64,000 nucleotides of DNA from Paragorgia papillata (taxonomy: Eukaryota > Cnidaria > Anthozoa > Scleralcyonacea > Coralliidae), in assembly GCA_035771165.1 (NCBI GenBank), contig JAWNZC010000322.1, positions 1,228,001-1,292,000 on the forward strand. The letters run 5' to 3'. Positions 45,001 to 55,243 of the stretch are shown here, piece after piece. Both the position numbers and the translations under genes were made by a program. Below the pieces are notes generated by a model that did not search any database, was not told where the DNA came from, and was given only the letters and a program-made list of their open reading frames with translations. Position 1 is the stretch's first letter. Every line of letters begins with the position of its first letter.

Positions 45001-45978
45001 TAAATCTTAATGTGCACATGATGGTGCACAATCAAAGCCGCCGACTGAGGTGTGCTGTGCACAGAAATAGAACATTCCATACTGGTCTGTGGCGAAATTT
45101 TGAAAATGTGGAGAAGGTATGACGACCAAGATATCTTCAAGATTTACTAACAATCTGTCGGTCAACCAGAGTTTTAAACTATGTTGTCCAATTAGTGGAG
45201 ACACTGACGTTCTTCTGATAGGTGAAAGAAGACATTTAGCCAGGAAGGTGTATAAATATCGAAGATGAAGTGAGGTACGAAGAAGCCGCATTGGAGTCAA
45301 ATTGATAGCGAATGTGCGATCGACTATAACTCAAAATCTGCCTTCTTCCCCAAAATTTAAATGCTGGTTTCATTTTATGCCATTACTGCTTTTGATATCT
45401 GAGAGGTATTTCGTAATGGGAAAATTGGGGAAAGTGGGTAAATTATGAATTTATTCCTTTCATCCGACGACTTGTTTACTACTAGTTAGTGCTGTCTTTA
45501 AAACGTACTCAGATTCTGTCTTATGTCGAGCAAGACCTCTTAACTGCCACAACGTTGTGCTAAATTTATGTATAATTCCGTTCGTACATAGAAATGTATA
45601 ATCAGTTTTTTTGTCTCACTCAGATCTTACAATAAAGTTTGGCATGCCTACGCCACTAATTTCATTGCGGCGACGACATGCAAATATTGTCAGTTTCTGC
45701 AAAATCTGCCCGATTGCCTCAAAATATTTTTTACCGATTGTCAGTCTTTAGTTGACTTTCTTAAATTTTAACGACACTTTTTTGTTCTAAAAATTGTGAA
45801 AATGGGGCTTTGAGCTCAATTAAACTGCGTGCATTTGAAGCCACGCCATGTTGACCACAACGTACTCAAGTCGTTGTCACCCAATTTAATATCTCACGAT
45901 TCACTAAAATATCTTTCTATTTCTTCACGTTGTGGGAGGCTGCTTCTGACTGTTTCTAGTGTCCTTTCACAAGCCGTT
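45001..45978. other. intergenic, nothing recognised
   Basis: A 97-codon minus-strand frame at 45007-45300 has no recognisable domain and is probably spurious. Confidence 0.5.
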
Positions 45979-47492
45979 TCACAAACTATACACCTTTTTC
46001 TGGGGGAAATAAGGCCATAAGGGTTGTGGGGGGGGGGGGGGGGGGGGGGGGGATTTACCGCCATCTTTGTTTATGTTTTTGAAGTCCCCAGACTCCCCAC
46101 GACAACTCGCGCGACGCATGCGCAGACAAAATTCCCTGCTGTTCATGCGCAATAGAAACCAGTCACGAATACAGCAGAGCCTACTTTTCTTCCTCTCTCT
46201 CAGCGAAGAAATAAGGAAAAGAAGGCTCTGCTGGCAGGGTACATCAATAATAATGCATTCTCTTTTGATCTTATTATGAACAACAATATCCAGTTTATTG
46301 TGCTCCAATCGATGATCAGTCTGGATAGTGAAGTCCCAGAGCACTTTCACCTCTTCATTCTCAAAAACTTTCTCAGGGGAATGTTCATACCACTTCTCCT
46401 GGTGTGGAAAACTGAACCGTTTCCACAGCTTCCAGTGTATAACTTGGGTCACCTTGTCGTGTCTCCACAGTTCATATTGTTTCTGCGCTATTTTTTTCAC
46501 TCAGCAACAATATGGCTTATTGTCTCTTCCCTTTCTCTACATAACCGACACATTGATGACACGTCCTGTCCATCAATCCTATGTTTCACGGCCATAATTG
46601 TTCCTTGAATTGAGTCTCTTTCTTCAAATTTTCACGCGTTAACCAGTTAGCCCTTTCGAACTGTCCATGCAAAGCTTTCTCCTTGTACTTAGCTTTTCCT
46701 TTCTCCATAATAACTTCTCGACTTGATCCTTCTGTCAAAAATCCCTCATCCTTCACTGCAACTAAAAGTCTCTCCTTGCTTTCCCGTATGTACCCAAATA
46801 AGTTTTCTTTCTCCATCTCAACGCAGTCCTCTACACTAATAAGTCCTCTCCCTCCCTCCTTCCTATTTAAGAATAATCTGTCAACATCTGCTTGAGGATG
46901 TAGTGCACGGTAGATATTAAGGAACTTTCTCGTTTTACTGTCCACTTCCTTTAATTCTTCCACAGTCCACTTGATAATTCCAGCTCCATATCTATAATTA
47001 AAGACACTGCTCGAGAGTTAATTGCTTGAATCATACCACTATTTAACTTGGATTTTAATATCTTTCTTACTCGACGGAAGTCAGCTCGGTCCTCATTTTT
47101 TTTCTCCATCTCATCATGTTTCACGTCATCTGCTTCCAGGATACCTAAATATTTATAGTCATCTCCTTCGCCGATCTTCGAGATTTCTAATTAGGTTACC
47201 ATCGGGCATTTTTATTCCTTCACATTCTACCACCTTTCCTTTTTTCATAATTGTACAGCGCACTTACTTATTCCAAATTGCATACCAATATCCTCACTAA
47301 AAATACTGGTGAGTGTGCACCAGTGTGTTAACTTGGCTTTCAATTTTTCCCGATACAGTTTCAGATCATCCATAAATAGAAGATGATTAACTCTTCCCTT
47401 TTTTCCTCCCAAATCATACCCTGCTTTCACACCTCTGAGAATCCTCGTTAAGGGTATCAATGCGAGGACAAATAGAAGTGGTGACAGGCTAT
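45979..47492 (-). mobile_element. R2/NeSL-like LINE, 3' part (RT palm to restriction-like endonuclease)
   Basis: On the minus strand from 47492: LSPLLFVLALIPLTRILRG (RT motif B region) and NHLLFMDDLKLY (motif C, FMDD), then a decayed thumb. Next come ALHPQADVDRLFLNRKEGGR-GL (46586-46963) and KLDIVVHNKIKRECIIIDV (46500-45979), the restriction-like-endonuclease-type region of R2/NeSL-like elements. Several frameshifts break it. The RT is cut at 47492 by the inserted LINEs; the 5' part resumes at 52314. Confidence 0.85.
46027..46053. repeat. G homopolymer of about 25 bp
   Basis: An uninterrupted G-run near the 3' end of the R2-like LINE. Length is likely unreliable in an assembly. Confidence 0.9.
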
Positions 47493-47682
47493 TTGCGCTT
47501 ATGATAAACGATCTCGACGCCGGAGAGGCAAAACTTTGGAAATTTGTTGATGATTTAACAGCCGCGGAATTCGTATCGAAAGGTGATTCGAGCAATATGC
47601 AATCTGTTGTAAATAGGGTCAAGATACAATCGGATGATTTGAAATTTACGCTTAACGAGGATAAATGTAAAGAAATACGTGT
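47493..47682 (+). mobile_element. LINE B, 5' fragment (RT motif C region)
   Basis: MINDLDAGEAKLWKFVDDLT, then DDLKFTLNEDKCKEIRV: an RT motif C (FVDD) and thumb of a LINE truncated at its 5' end. It is inserted into the R2-like LINE and itself interrupted at about 47682 by the CR1-like LINE. It resumes at about 51590. Confidence 0.82.
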
Positions 47683-47718
47683 CCTCGTGGCACCTTGGTG
47701 GTCGGTCGTGCCTTTATT

Positions 47719-49629
47719 ATGTCCGTGATCTTGATTTTTATTCTTGGCTTACTTGGTATTACACCCAAGTGGCAAGACGTTTATTCAAGATTCAATGATG
47801 ATATATATCCTAATTCAACGAGAGAGAGATGCAATGGTGAAGAATATTTGAGAAGTGAATGGGCAACGACTAAGACCGATGTTGTCGCTACGACGGCTTA
47901 CATCAAAACTTTTGCTGGAAGAAGAAAGTCGAAATACATTGGTGGAAAGATACTCTACTACCCAAATTCAATTAAAACGTTTCGGGCAATACTTATATGT
48001 GGAGATATAGAGCCAAACCCTGGCCCAACAAAACAAAGCACTGAAAGAAAATCACGCTGGAAATATCCATGTGCAGATTGTTCAAAGCCGGTTAAAAACA
48101 ATCAAGATGGAATTTTGTGCAAGGACTGCTCTCAGTGGTATCATGCTAACTGTGCAGGTATTTCGAAGAAAATGTTTAGCTCATATTATTTACTACACCC
48201 AGAGGATGAATTCTCTTGTATTAACTGTTCGATAAATAACCCATCAGACTCCTTTTTTGAGGAAATACAAGCCGAAGGAAATTATGTTAATCATGCTCCG
48301 CCAACACAAAATGCAAATCGAGACCTGAATAATACAACTAATGGAGCGCTGAAAGACAATGAGTTTAATGCTTCGCCGAGCCGCAATGAAAACAAATCGG
48401 GTTTAGAACAATTTCTTATTGAGAGAAAACGTCAAACTAATAAAGCTTTGATTATTCACCTGAATATTAATAGCTTACAAAATAAATTTGACGAATTCAA
48501 AACTCTTAACAACCAAATTAAATCAAGTATTATCTTCATCTCCGAAACAAAAATAGACGAATCTTACCCAAATAGTCAGTTTAAACTACGGGGCTACCAT
48601 CTTTATCGTCGAGATCGTGTAAAAGGTGGCGGAGGACTAATTGCTTATTTTTCATCAACGCTTTCCTCCAAGCAAATAAAGCTCCCGAAAAAGTATAAAA
48701 CATGCGAAGTACTAGCAATTGAGACGAAATTAGGCAATAACGATACTTTATTTGTTGGAATTTATAGACCACCAAAACAACGTAGTGGGGGTTCTTGTTC
48801 GAGGTATATAGAGAAGGTTGAAGAGGAATTAAACGATATTGCTATGTGGGCATCCCTGCGGAAACAATCGGTAGTAATTGTTGGCGATTTGAACATTGAT
48901 AAACTGAAACCTGAAACGAGGGAAGGAAAAATTCTAACAGACCTCGAAGACGTACACAATTTTCAATGTATGATAAAAGATCCTACAAGAATAACCCAAA
49001 CATCGGCCACGCTTATCGACGTAATATTAACTAATAAACCTGAAATGTTTAAAAAATGTGGAACGGTCGACCCGGCATTAAGCGATCATCAGTTAATATA
49101 CGGAATTATGAAAGACTTTGTTTGTCAATATAAACCCAAAGTGATTACCTTTCGAAGTGATAAGAACACTAATTTGAATCGGCTTAACGAAGATTTAAAG
49201 AATGCCCCTTGGCATTTAGGAGAGATTTTTGACAAAATTGACGATCAATACTTACACTGGAAAACGATGTTTGAAGAAATAACACAAGATCATCTACCAC
49301 TAAAGAAAATGAGGGTAAGAGAGAAAGATGTCCCATACATGAACTCGGAATGGAAAAAAGCGATAAGAATGAAAAGAAAATACACACAGATATACGCCAA
49401 GCATCGTACACCCGAAAATTGGGAGTTAAAACGAAAGTGGAGAAATATTGCAACGAATGCGAGGAGAAAAGCTATTAAAACGTATTGGAAAACAAAAGCT
49501 GATGAGTTAAAGCTAAAGCCGAAAGAATTTTTCAAAACATTTAAGCCGTTCCTTAGTGACAAAGTTAAAGAAGATGGTAATATAAACATAAACATTGATG
49601 GAAAAACAGAAACAGATCAAGCAAAGTAG
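47719..49629 (+). CDS. CR1-like LINE protein, N-terminal part (2A-like, PHD, APE endonuclease)
   Basis: The open frame extends upstream to 47695, but the first ATG is 47719 (MSVILIFILGLLG), giving 636 residues to TAG 49627-49629. Numbered from 47695: a hydrophobic segment (9-22), GDIEPNPGP (103-111), a PHD-type C4HC3 finger (C126, C129, C142, C145, H150, C153, C175, C178) and an APE endonuclease (251-475) with LNINSL, SETKID (Glu284), RRDR-x-KGGGG, YRPP, GDLNID (Asp398, Asn400), LIDVI and LSDHQ (Asp464, His465). The endonuclease would nick target DNA for target-primed reverse transcription. The catalytic residues look intact. The stop is one frame away from an open RT frame that starts at once, so the original was probably a single ORF. 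Confidence 0.88.
   Translation: MSVILIFILGLLGITPKWQDVYSRFNDDIYPNSTRERCNGEEYLRSEWATTKTDVVATTAYIKTFAGRRKSKYIGGKILYYPNSIKTFRAILICGDIEPNPGPTKQSTERKSRWKYPCADCSKPVKNNQDGILCKDCSQWYHANCAGISKKMFSSYYLLHPEDEFSCINCSINNPSDSFFEEIQAEGNYVNHAPPTQNANRDLNNTTNGALKDNEFNASPSRNENKSGLEQFLIERKRQTNKALIIHLNINSLQNKFDEFKTLNNQIKSSIIFISETKIDESYPNSQFKLRGYHLYRRDRVKGGGGLIAYFSSTLSSKQIKLPKKYKTCEVLAIETKLGNNDTLFVGIYRPPKQRSGGSCSRYIEKVEEELNDIAMWASLRKQSVVIVGDLNIDKLKPETREGKILTDLEDVHNFQCMIKDPTRITQTSATLIDVILTNKPEMFKKCGTVDPALSDHQLIYGIMKDFVCQYKPKVITFRSDKNTNLNRLNEDLKNAPWHLGEIFDKIDDQYLHWKTMFEEITQDHLPLKKMRVREKDVPYMNSEWKKAIRMKRKYTQIYAKHRTPENWELKRKWRNIATNARRKAIKTYWKTKADELKLKPKEFFKTFKPFLSDKVKEDGNININIDGKTETDQAK
48001..48027 (+). other. 2A-like ribosome-skipping motif GDIEPNPGP
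   Basis: It matches the 2A consensus D[VI]E-x-NPGP exactly, preceded by the hydrophobic stretch FRAILIC. Known: 2A-like motifs occur near the N-terminus of several APE-type LINEs and cause the ribosome to skip the last Gly-Pro bond. Here it would release an N-terminal peptide of about 100 residues that begins with a hydrophobic segment. Confidence 0.85.
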
Positions 49630-49637
49630 CCGAAGAA

Positions 49638-51347
49638 TTGGCAAGTTATTTCTCCACTGTGGCAAATGATATTGGTGGGGACAGTGTAATCAACCTGCAA
49701 GAATGCGACTTCGAAGATCATCCAAGCCATCGCATCATAAGAGAAGCTAGAGAAAATTATAAAGCAGACTTTCACTTTAAACAATTTGAAGTCTCTGAAG
49801 TTCAAAATCAATTAAAGAATTTAGACAAGAGGAAAGCAACTGGATGGGACTCTATTTCACCTAAGATCCTAAGTATGACTGCGGAAGGAATATCTCAATC
49901 ATTAACATCACTCTATAATAATTGTATAAAACAAGGAAATTGGCCAAAAATGTGGAAAATGGGAGAATGGGTCCCAGTATTTAAAAAAGATGATAGAAGT
50001 GAGCGAAATAATTATAGACCAATTACTATATTGATAGTAATTGATAAAGTATTTGAATCTCTTTTAGCCCGACAAATCACAGAATATTATGACAGAATAT
50101 TATATTATAAAATAACAGCTTACAGGAAAGCTCACAGTTGTGAATATACGTTACTTGGACTAACAGAGGAATGGAAACAAGCGTTGGACAAAAAAGAATA
50201 TGTGGCAGTATTGTCTACGGATATGAGTAAGGCATTTGACTCTCTTCATCCAAAACTTATGATCCAAAAACTTAAAAGTTATGGGTTCAACGATGATTCG
50301 CTAAAGCTGATTCGCTCTTTTTTCAATAATAGAAAAAATAGAGTTAGACTTAGCAATACAACAAGTGAATGGAAGGATATTAAGCGAGGATGTCCCCAGG
50401 GGTCGTCGTTAGGTCCGTTATTGTGGAACATGTTTCAAAATGATATGCCATTACAGATGAAAAATCCACATTTGTATCTATATGCTGACGACCATCAACT
50501 TTACACCATGGGTAAAGAAATTCAAAAAGTAAAAGATGATTTAGTTAATGATATGGTAACAGCATCAAATTGGTACACAGAAAACTTTTTAAGAGCTAAT
50601 CCTGAAAAATTTCAAACGATAACGTTAAAACCAAATCGAACAAATGATAAAGATATTGATGTGTCTCTTAGTATTGACGGTTACCAAATACCCAACAGAG
50701 AAGATCTTAAAGTACTGGGAGTAAACCTTGATGAAATTCTTGATTTTAATAAACATGTCACTACTGTGTGTAGAAAAAGTAGCAGAAAAGTTGGGGTGAT
50801 ATTACGTTTACGGAAGTTAATTCCAACATCTGCAAAGCTACAACTTTACAAGTTTGCAATCTTACCGCATCTTACGTATTGTCACTTAGTGTGGCACTTT
50901 TGTCGAGCTTCAGATAAAAGAAAGTTAGAGCGAATTCAAGAGCGAGCCCTCAGAGCAGTATATAATATAACTGACTCAACTATTACGTACCAGCAGCTAC
51001 TCAATCGTGCTAATCTCCCAAGTTTAATTAATAGAAGACTTCAAGATACAGCAATATTAATGTACAAAATTAAGAACAATTTAAGTCCTGTTCACTTAAA
51101 TGAAATATTCATAAAAAATATTAATCATTACAAACTGCGAAATGCAGATTTTAACATGCCGCGATACAGTACAGTTAAATACGGTAAACATTCTTTAAGA
51201 TATTATGGCCCTTATATATGGTCTAAATTAACCAAAGAAGATAAAGAGAAACCTAGTTTAGAATCTTTTAAAAGGAATATTAGAAAACAGGACTTAGAAA
51301 GCATACTCGATAATAACTGCAGAAATTGTATTTTATGTTCAACTTAA
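49638..51347 (+). CDS. CR1-like LINE reverse transcriptase
   Basis: 569 codons to TAA 51345-51347, opening at TTG because of the upstream frameshift. The RT domain spans residues 65-310: KRKATGWDSI, NNYRPITIL, VLSTDMSKAFDSL (motif A, Asp195), GCPQGSSLGPLLW (motif B, 251-263) and LYLYADDHQLY (motif C, YADD 282-285). Then come a thumb and a C-terminal region ending CRNCILCST. All catalytic aspartates are present. The frame differs from the endonuclease frame; one missing base near 49615 accounts for it. Confidence 0.88.
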   Translation: MASYFSTVANDIGGDSVINLQECDFEDHPSHRIIREARENYKADFHFKQFEVSEVQNQLKNLDKRKATGWDSISPKILSMTAEGISQSLTSLYNNCIKQGNWPKMWKMGEWVPVFKKDDRSERNNYRPITILIVIDKVFESLLARQITEYYDRILYYKITAYRKAHSCEYTLLGLTEEWKQALDKKEYVAVLSTDMSKAFDSLHPKLMIQKLKSYGFNDDSLKLIRSFFNNRKNRVRLSNTTSEWKDIKRGCPQGSSLGPLLWNMFQNDMPLQMKNPHLYLYADDHQLYTMGKEIQKVKDDLVNDMVTASNWYTENFLRANPEKFQTITLKPNRTNDKDIDVSLSIDGYQIPNREDLKVLGVNLDEILDFNKHVTTVCRKSSRKVGVILRLRKLIPTSAKLQLYKFAILPHLTYCHLVWHFCRASDKRKLERIQERALRAVYNITDSTITYQQLLNRANLPSLINRRLQDTAILMYKIKNNLSPVHLNEIFIKNINHYKLRNADFNMPRYSTVKYGKHSLRYYGPYIWSKLTKEDKEKPSLESFKRNIRKQDLESILDNNCRNCILCST

Positions 51348-51589
51348 TTTTTATTGTTATTTTATTTATATTGATCTATTTATTTTTTTATTTATCATAT
51401 TGTATATAGGTGTATTTTAAGAAATATTCTTAATAGTTTTAATAGGTAAATTATTGTAAAAATAGAGAAATTTTGATCTCGTAGTATAAATCCTATTGTA
51501 GTCTAAAACTTATCAATAGTGTCCCCAATTAGCTGTATATATAGCTAAATACATTGACACTCAAATAAAGTTATTCATTCATTCAATAT

Positions 51590-52313
51590 TCCAAAGTATT
51601 AACCCCATGTTCACCTCTGATTATCAATGACAAGGAGCTTGAACTTGTAACTCAAGTAAAGCTTTTGGGAATTACAATAACTAACGATCTAAAATGGAAT
51701 TTTCATGTCGACAGTATAGTTAAGAAAGCATCCAAACGTATGTACTTTTTGCGTCAATTAAAGCGGGCGAAGGTATCATGTAGTGACTTGGTACAATTCT
51801 ATTGTACGTGTATCAGGAGTGTCATCGAATACGCATCACCAGTGTTTCACCATGCACTGCCCGCGTACCTAAGCGACGATTTAGAACGGTTGCAGAAGCG
51901 GGCCTTAGCTACCATCTTAGGATATGGTGTGCCATACAAAGAAGCGCTTGCAACTGTTGCAATGCCAACCCTACATGAACGCAGAAACATCGCATGCGGA
52001 AAATTATTCGGAACAATTGCAAATGACCCAAATCATAAACTTTACGACTTATTACCTGACTTTAACAACGGAAGTAGTCGATCTCTGAGACATGAAAGAG
52101 TTTTTAACTTTCCTAGGTGCAAGACAAACAGGTTTTCAAACTCTTTTATCGTTGCCTCTGCCAGAAATTTCAAACGCTAATTTTTTTATTTAGGAACACT
52201 ATTATATTAGAATTGTATTTAAATATTATATTATAGGACATTTTGTAAATTCTTAACACAACGCAATGTTATTCAGCTTTTGGCTGCAATATTGTCTTTT
52301 AATAAAACTATTA
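51590..52313 (+). mobile_element. LINE B, 3' part
   Basis: After the CR1-like insertion the LINE B protein resumes (SPLIINDKELELVTQVKLLG, then the open frame 51665-52180 with YFLRQLKRAKV, YASPVFHHALPAYL, ALATILGY and a basic C-terminus). A short A/T-rich 3' region ends in ATAAAACTATTACTAT next to R2-like LINE sequence. CTAT at both junctions is a possible 4-bp target duplication. Confidence 0.82.
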
Positions 52314-53504
52314 CTATCTCCTTGGAAAATTCGTCTTCTAATATTCAGTCTCAAGAGTTGTTCCTCCTGCGGTCAATTCCGTCCTCCATTCTTTCATACT
52401 TTCTACCAATAAGGAAGCTGTATTTTCCGCCACACCAAATATTTTTAAGCATTTCTGCAACCACGAGTGAGGTATCATGTCATATGCTTTCTTATAATCC
52501 ACCACGCCATTCCTAGCCCAATTTGACGCGTCTCTTACAGTTCCTCATTATCGTCTTATTGATTAATAACTGATCCTTTGTCCCACGTGCCCCTCTCCGA
52601 CAACCCTTTTGCTAATCTGGCAAGAGTTCATTCTCCTTCAAACAACTGTACATTTCATCAGCAAGGAGCCCAGTTAGAAGTTTCCACATAAGTGGCAGGC
52701 ATGTTATAGGTCTAAAGTTGGTTACAAGACTTTCCTGTTCTTTATCCTTCACAATCAGTGCCGTTCTTCCCAATGTCATCCAGTTTGGAACTACACGCTG
52801 GTATCTAAACACACTTGTAACTGTTCTGCTATTTTGTCGACACAAGATGTAAAGTTCTTCAACCAAAAACCTTGTAACCCATCTGGTCCTGGCGATTTCC
52901 AATTAGGCATTCTTCTCAACAACATCTTTATGTTAGCTGGTGAGATCAAAATGTGTTTTTTTTGTTTCTCTAAACCACTAACTTTACTTTCAACATTTCT
53001 CAGCCATTCTGCTTCTTCATTATGAGAAACTGAGTTATCCCAAATTCCACTCCAAAATTGCCTAGGTAATATATCGCTACCTCTCTCGATCCCATCAATC
53101 ATATCAGAAAGTTGTTTTTGGTTTGGCTGAAACAATATGTTTTGCCTAATACTGTTCCCCTCGGTTTTCATATATTTTGATCTTTTCATGCACCTACCGC
53201 TTTAACACATTGCTTCAGCTTCTCGGTCACCACTAACAGCCCTTTATATTTATACTCTATATTTATTTTCTAGTCCTGTTTTTACCTTCTCATTCAACCT
53301 TTCCGATACTTTGCAAGTTGACCCTTCAGGTAGATATGTTTCTTTAAACAGTTTTCTAGCAATTAATATATCCAAAAGTTGTAAAAACTGTTTTAACAAA
53401 TCACAACACAGACTACAATCCACCGAAACTTTTATTGACACCTTGAAAACATGCAGTACAAATACCTGACGACTATAGACTTGTGTCTTTTGATGTGAAA
53501 TCAC
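52314..53504 (-). mobile_element. R2/NeSL-like LINE, 5' part (RT N-terminal half)
   Basis: Reading on the minus strand: a possible N-terminal region (53504-53250), RMPNWKSPGPDGLQGFWLKN (about 52920-52860), VPNWMTLGRTALIVKD, NFRPITCLPLMWKLLTGLLA, then VVDYKKAYDMIPHSWLQKCL (motif A, about 52506-52447). The sequence breaks off in RRIFQGD at 52314, exactly where the piece at 47492 begins. Two frame changes are seen, near 52795 and near 52345. Confidence 0.83.
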
Positions 53505-53806
53505 TGTTTACCAGTATTCCACTTCAACTAGCACTTGGCTGCACAGAAACTGCACTTAAACGATCCACTGGTGAGCCACCTATATAGATGACATATACCT
53601 ATATAGATGACATTATGGAACTACTTGCACTTTGTCTAACCTCTACCTACTTTCAATATAACGACAAACACTACAAACAACTACACGGCATGGCAATGGG
53701 ATCACATGCAGTCTCGGTTGTGGTTGCTGAAATCGTGATACAATCCATAGAGGAACAGGCCCTTGCCACCTACGACTTACACTGGAAAGTTGGTACACAA
53801 ACTTAG
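53465..53806 (+). pseudogene. Penelope-like element RT fragment
   Basis: One frame reads YRLVSFDVKSLFTSIPLQLA (motif A), then YFQYNDKHYKQLHGMAMGSH and VVVAEIVIQSIEEQALATY (motif B and following). This is the signature of Penelope-like RTs. An in-frame TAG at 53585-53587 lies in a small tandem duplication (CCTATATAGATGACAT twice). The catalytic YxDD block and the GIY-YIG endonuclease are absent. Confidence 0.82.
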
Positions 53807-53882
53807 AACAACAATCATGCATTAAACCGATCACATGCAACCATTGCCAGCACCTTACAGAAGACTTATCCAAAACGCGTTA

Positions 53883-54049
53883 CAAACAAAAAAACAAACA
53901 AACAAACAAACAAACAAACAAACAAACAAACAAACAAACAAACAAACAAACAAACAAACAAACAAACAAACAAACAAACAAACAAACAAACAAACAAACA
54001 AACAAACAAACAAACAAACAAACAAACAAACAAACAAACAAACAAACAG
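53883..54049. repeat. (AAAC)n microsatellite, about 42 units
   Basis: An almost perfect ACAA/AAAC array. Long open frames through it on both strands are artefacts. Confidence 0.97.
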
Positions 54050-54224
54050 TAGATTTTTTTTGGATTTTTTTCCCGACAACACCGACAAACAAATACCAAC
54101 AGCACCAACCCACGAACAACACCCACCTCCCCGACAACACCCACCACAGATTCCACGCATACCGCAATCGTGACATAATGAACCGGACACATGCATAAAT
54201 ATAAATATAAATAGGCCAACCCGT

Positions 54225-54300
54225 GACAGAAACCTTTCACTTGACTCTGAAGATAACTGCCGCTGTGGCCGTCGAAACGTCTGTCACTACCACCACAAAC
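54225..54300 (+). repeat. probable Penelope-like 3' sequence with GAAACGTC core
   Basis: GTGACAGAAACC (54223) and the later GTCTGTCAC (near 54281) contain an exact 8-bp inverse pair (GTGACAGA/TCTGTCAC). Between them lie CTGAAGATAACTGCCGCTGT and GTCGAAACGTC. It resembles the conserved end of Penelope-type repeats and may derive from the same element as the RT fragment, with the microsatellite in between. Confidence 0.5.
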
Positions 54301-54424
54301 AGTCTTAATTTCTCAAGACTATACTCTAATCTAGACGAGCAACTTTCTCAAACATGTTAAAAACTGTTTTGTCGACAAATATCAAGTTGCTAGCGGCTTT
54401 TCGCGGCCCAGTGAATATCCATCA

Positions 54425-54600
54425 TTGTTATATAGCTAGGTTTTTGCTAGTCGTAACCCAGACTGCTATTGGTTCATTTATGATGGTCACGTGGGATTAA
54501 ACAAATCAAATGTTTCCCACGTGGGCAATATTGACCATGAATGAATGATAATATCAGGAAAACCTAATCACAAGTAGTGTTTTATGAAATTATAAAAGAA
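54425..54600. repeat. dispersed repeat (mate within 24056-24240)
   Basis: TGTTATATAGCTAGGTTTTT, ATTGGTTCATTTATGATGGT and CACGTGGGCAATATTGA parallel the first copy. Confidence 0.6.
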
Positions 54601-54699
54601 AACTAGTATAGAATACATCGTAAAATTATGAAGTAAGAGTATATGAGTTAATGATTATATAGTGTATTACAAAGATAAAAAAGTAAACTATAAAGTAAT

Positions 54700-55085
54700 A
54701 TGGGTATGGTATTTTGAGAAGTTCATGTTTAAAGGCAGCCAATCGTTCTATCGATATTAAATTGAATGTCGAAGCATTATATTCTTTAGATGCTTGGTAG
54801 AGACGTTTTTGCTTCCCCCAATTTGTTTTGGGTTTACTAAGGTAGATATTGTCTTTGCGTCTAGTAGCATAAGTATGGTTAATATTAGTCAGTTTGAAAT
54901 CAAAATCTATTTAATTTAAATTTTTACACTTGAAGATTGTGTAAAAAGCGCCGGTATATAAGTGGTGCCAGTGTAGTTTATTGAGGGCTTCAGTTGAGGA
55001 AGTAAAAAGAGGAACATCAACGATAGTTTTAGCAGCTTTATTTTGAAGAATTTGAAGTTGGTCCATAAGAGTCGAGTTATTTCTG
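54700..55085 (-). pseudogene. LINE C-terminal remnant
   Basis: The minus strand carries LMDQLQILQNKAAKTIVDVP, then LNKLHWHHLYTGAFYTIFKC, and in another frame ATRRKDNIYLSKPKTNWGKQ followed by ASKEYNA and AAFKHELL. This is the conserved C-terminal domain of CR1/L2-type LINE proteins. It is cut at its upstream side near 55085 by MITE-like sequence. Confidence 0.72.
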
Positions 55086-55089
55086 TCAC

Positions 55090-55239
55090 CGTCGATGTGA
55101 CTGCGGACCGCCGGCATACCGGCGCAATCTGTTGCCATTAAAAATCATCCTTGCCGGCGTTATTACTGTAGGTCGCAGGCTAAGTCGCCCGCAGGACGCC
55201 GACAAACCGTCGGCTCTTGCGGCTATATGGAAACCAGGC
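55090..55239. mobile_element. MITE related to the 12133 element (right end clear)
   Basis: The right end CGGCTCTTGCGGCTATATGG-AAACCAGGC is followed by TTAA (55240-55243), matching the element at 12133. The left end is not clear; GCCGGCATACCGGC-type hairpins lie near 55110. Confidence 0.6.
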
Positions 55240-55243
55240 TTAA

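Larger units (their letters stand above)
47683..51589 (+). mobile_element. CR1-like LINE, nearly full length: 2A-like, PHD, APE endonuclease, RT
   Basis: Order: a hydrophobic N-terminus, the 2A-like motif, a PHD finger, an APE endonuclease and an RT, followed by an approximately 240-bp 3' region ending in ATTCATTCATTCA, the short tandem 3' end expected of CR1-type elements. A single frameshift near 49615 separates endonuclease and RT frames. It sits inside LINE B, which is inside the R2-like LINE, so it is the youngest of the three. Its coding is the least decayed in the window. Confidence 0.9.

Noticed and set aside
45007..45300. 97-codon minus-strand frame as a gene
   Set aside because: No domain, no splice context and no sign of coding conservation.
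49615..49640. Programmed ribosomal frameshift in the CR1-like LINE
   Set aside because: No clear slippery heptamer with downstream structure was seen; a single lost base is simpler.
53835..54240. Several open frames of about 100 codons across the AAAC array
   Set aside because: Low-complexity translation of a microsatellite on both strands.
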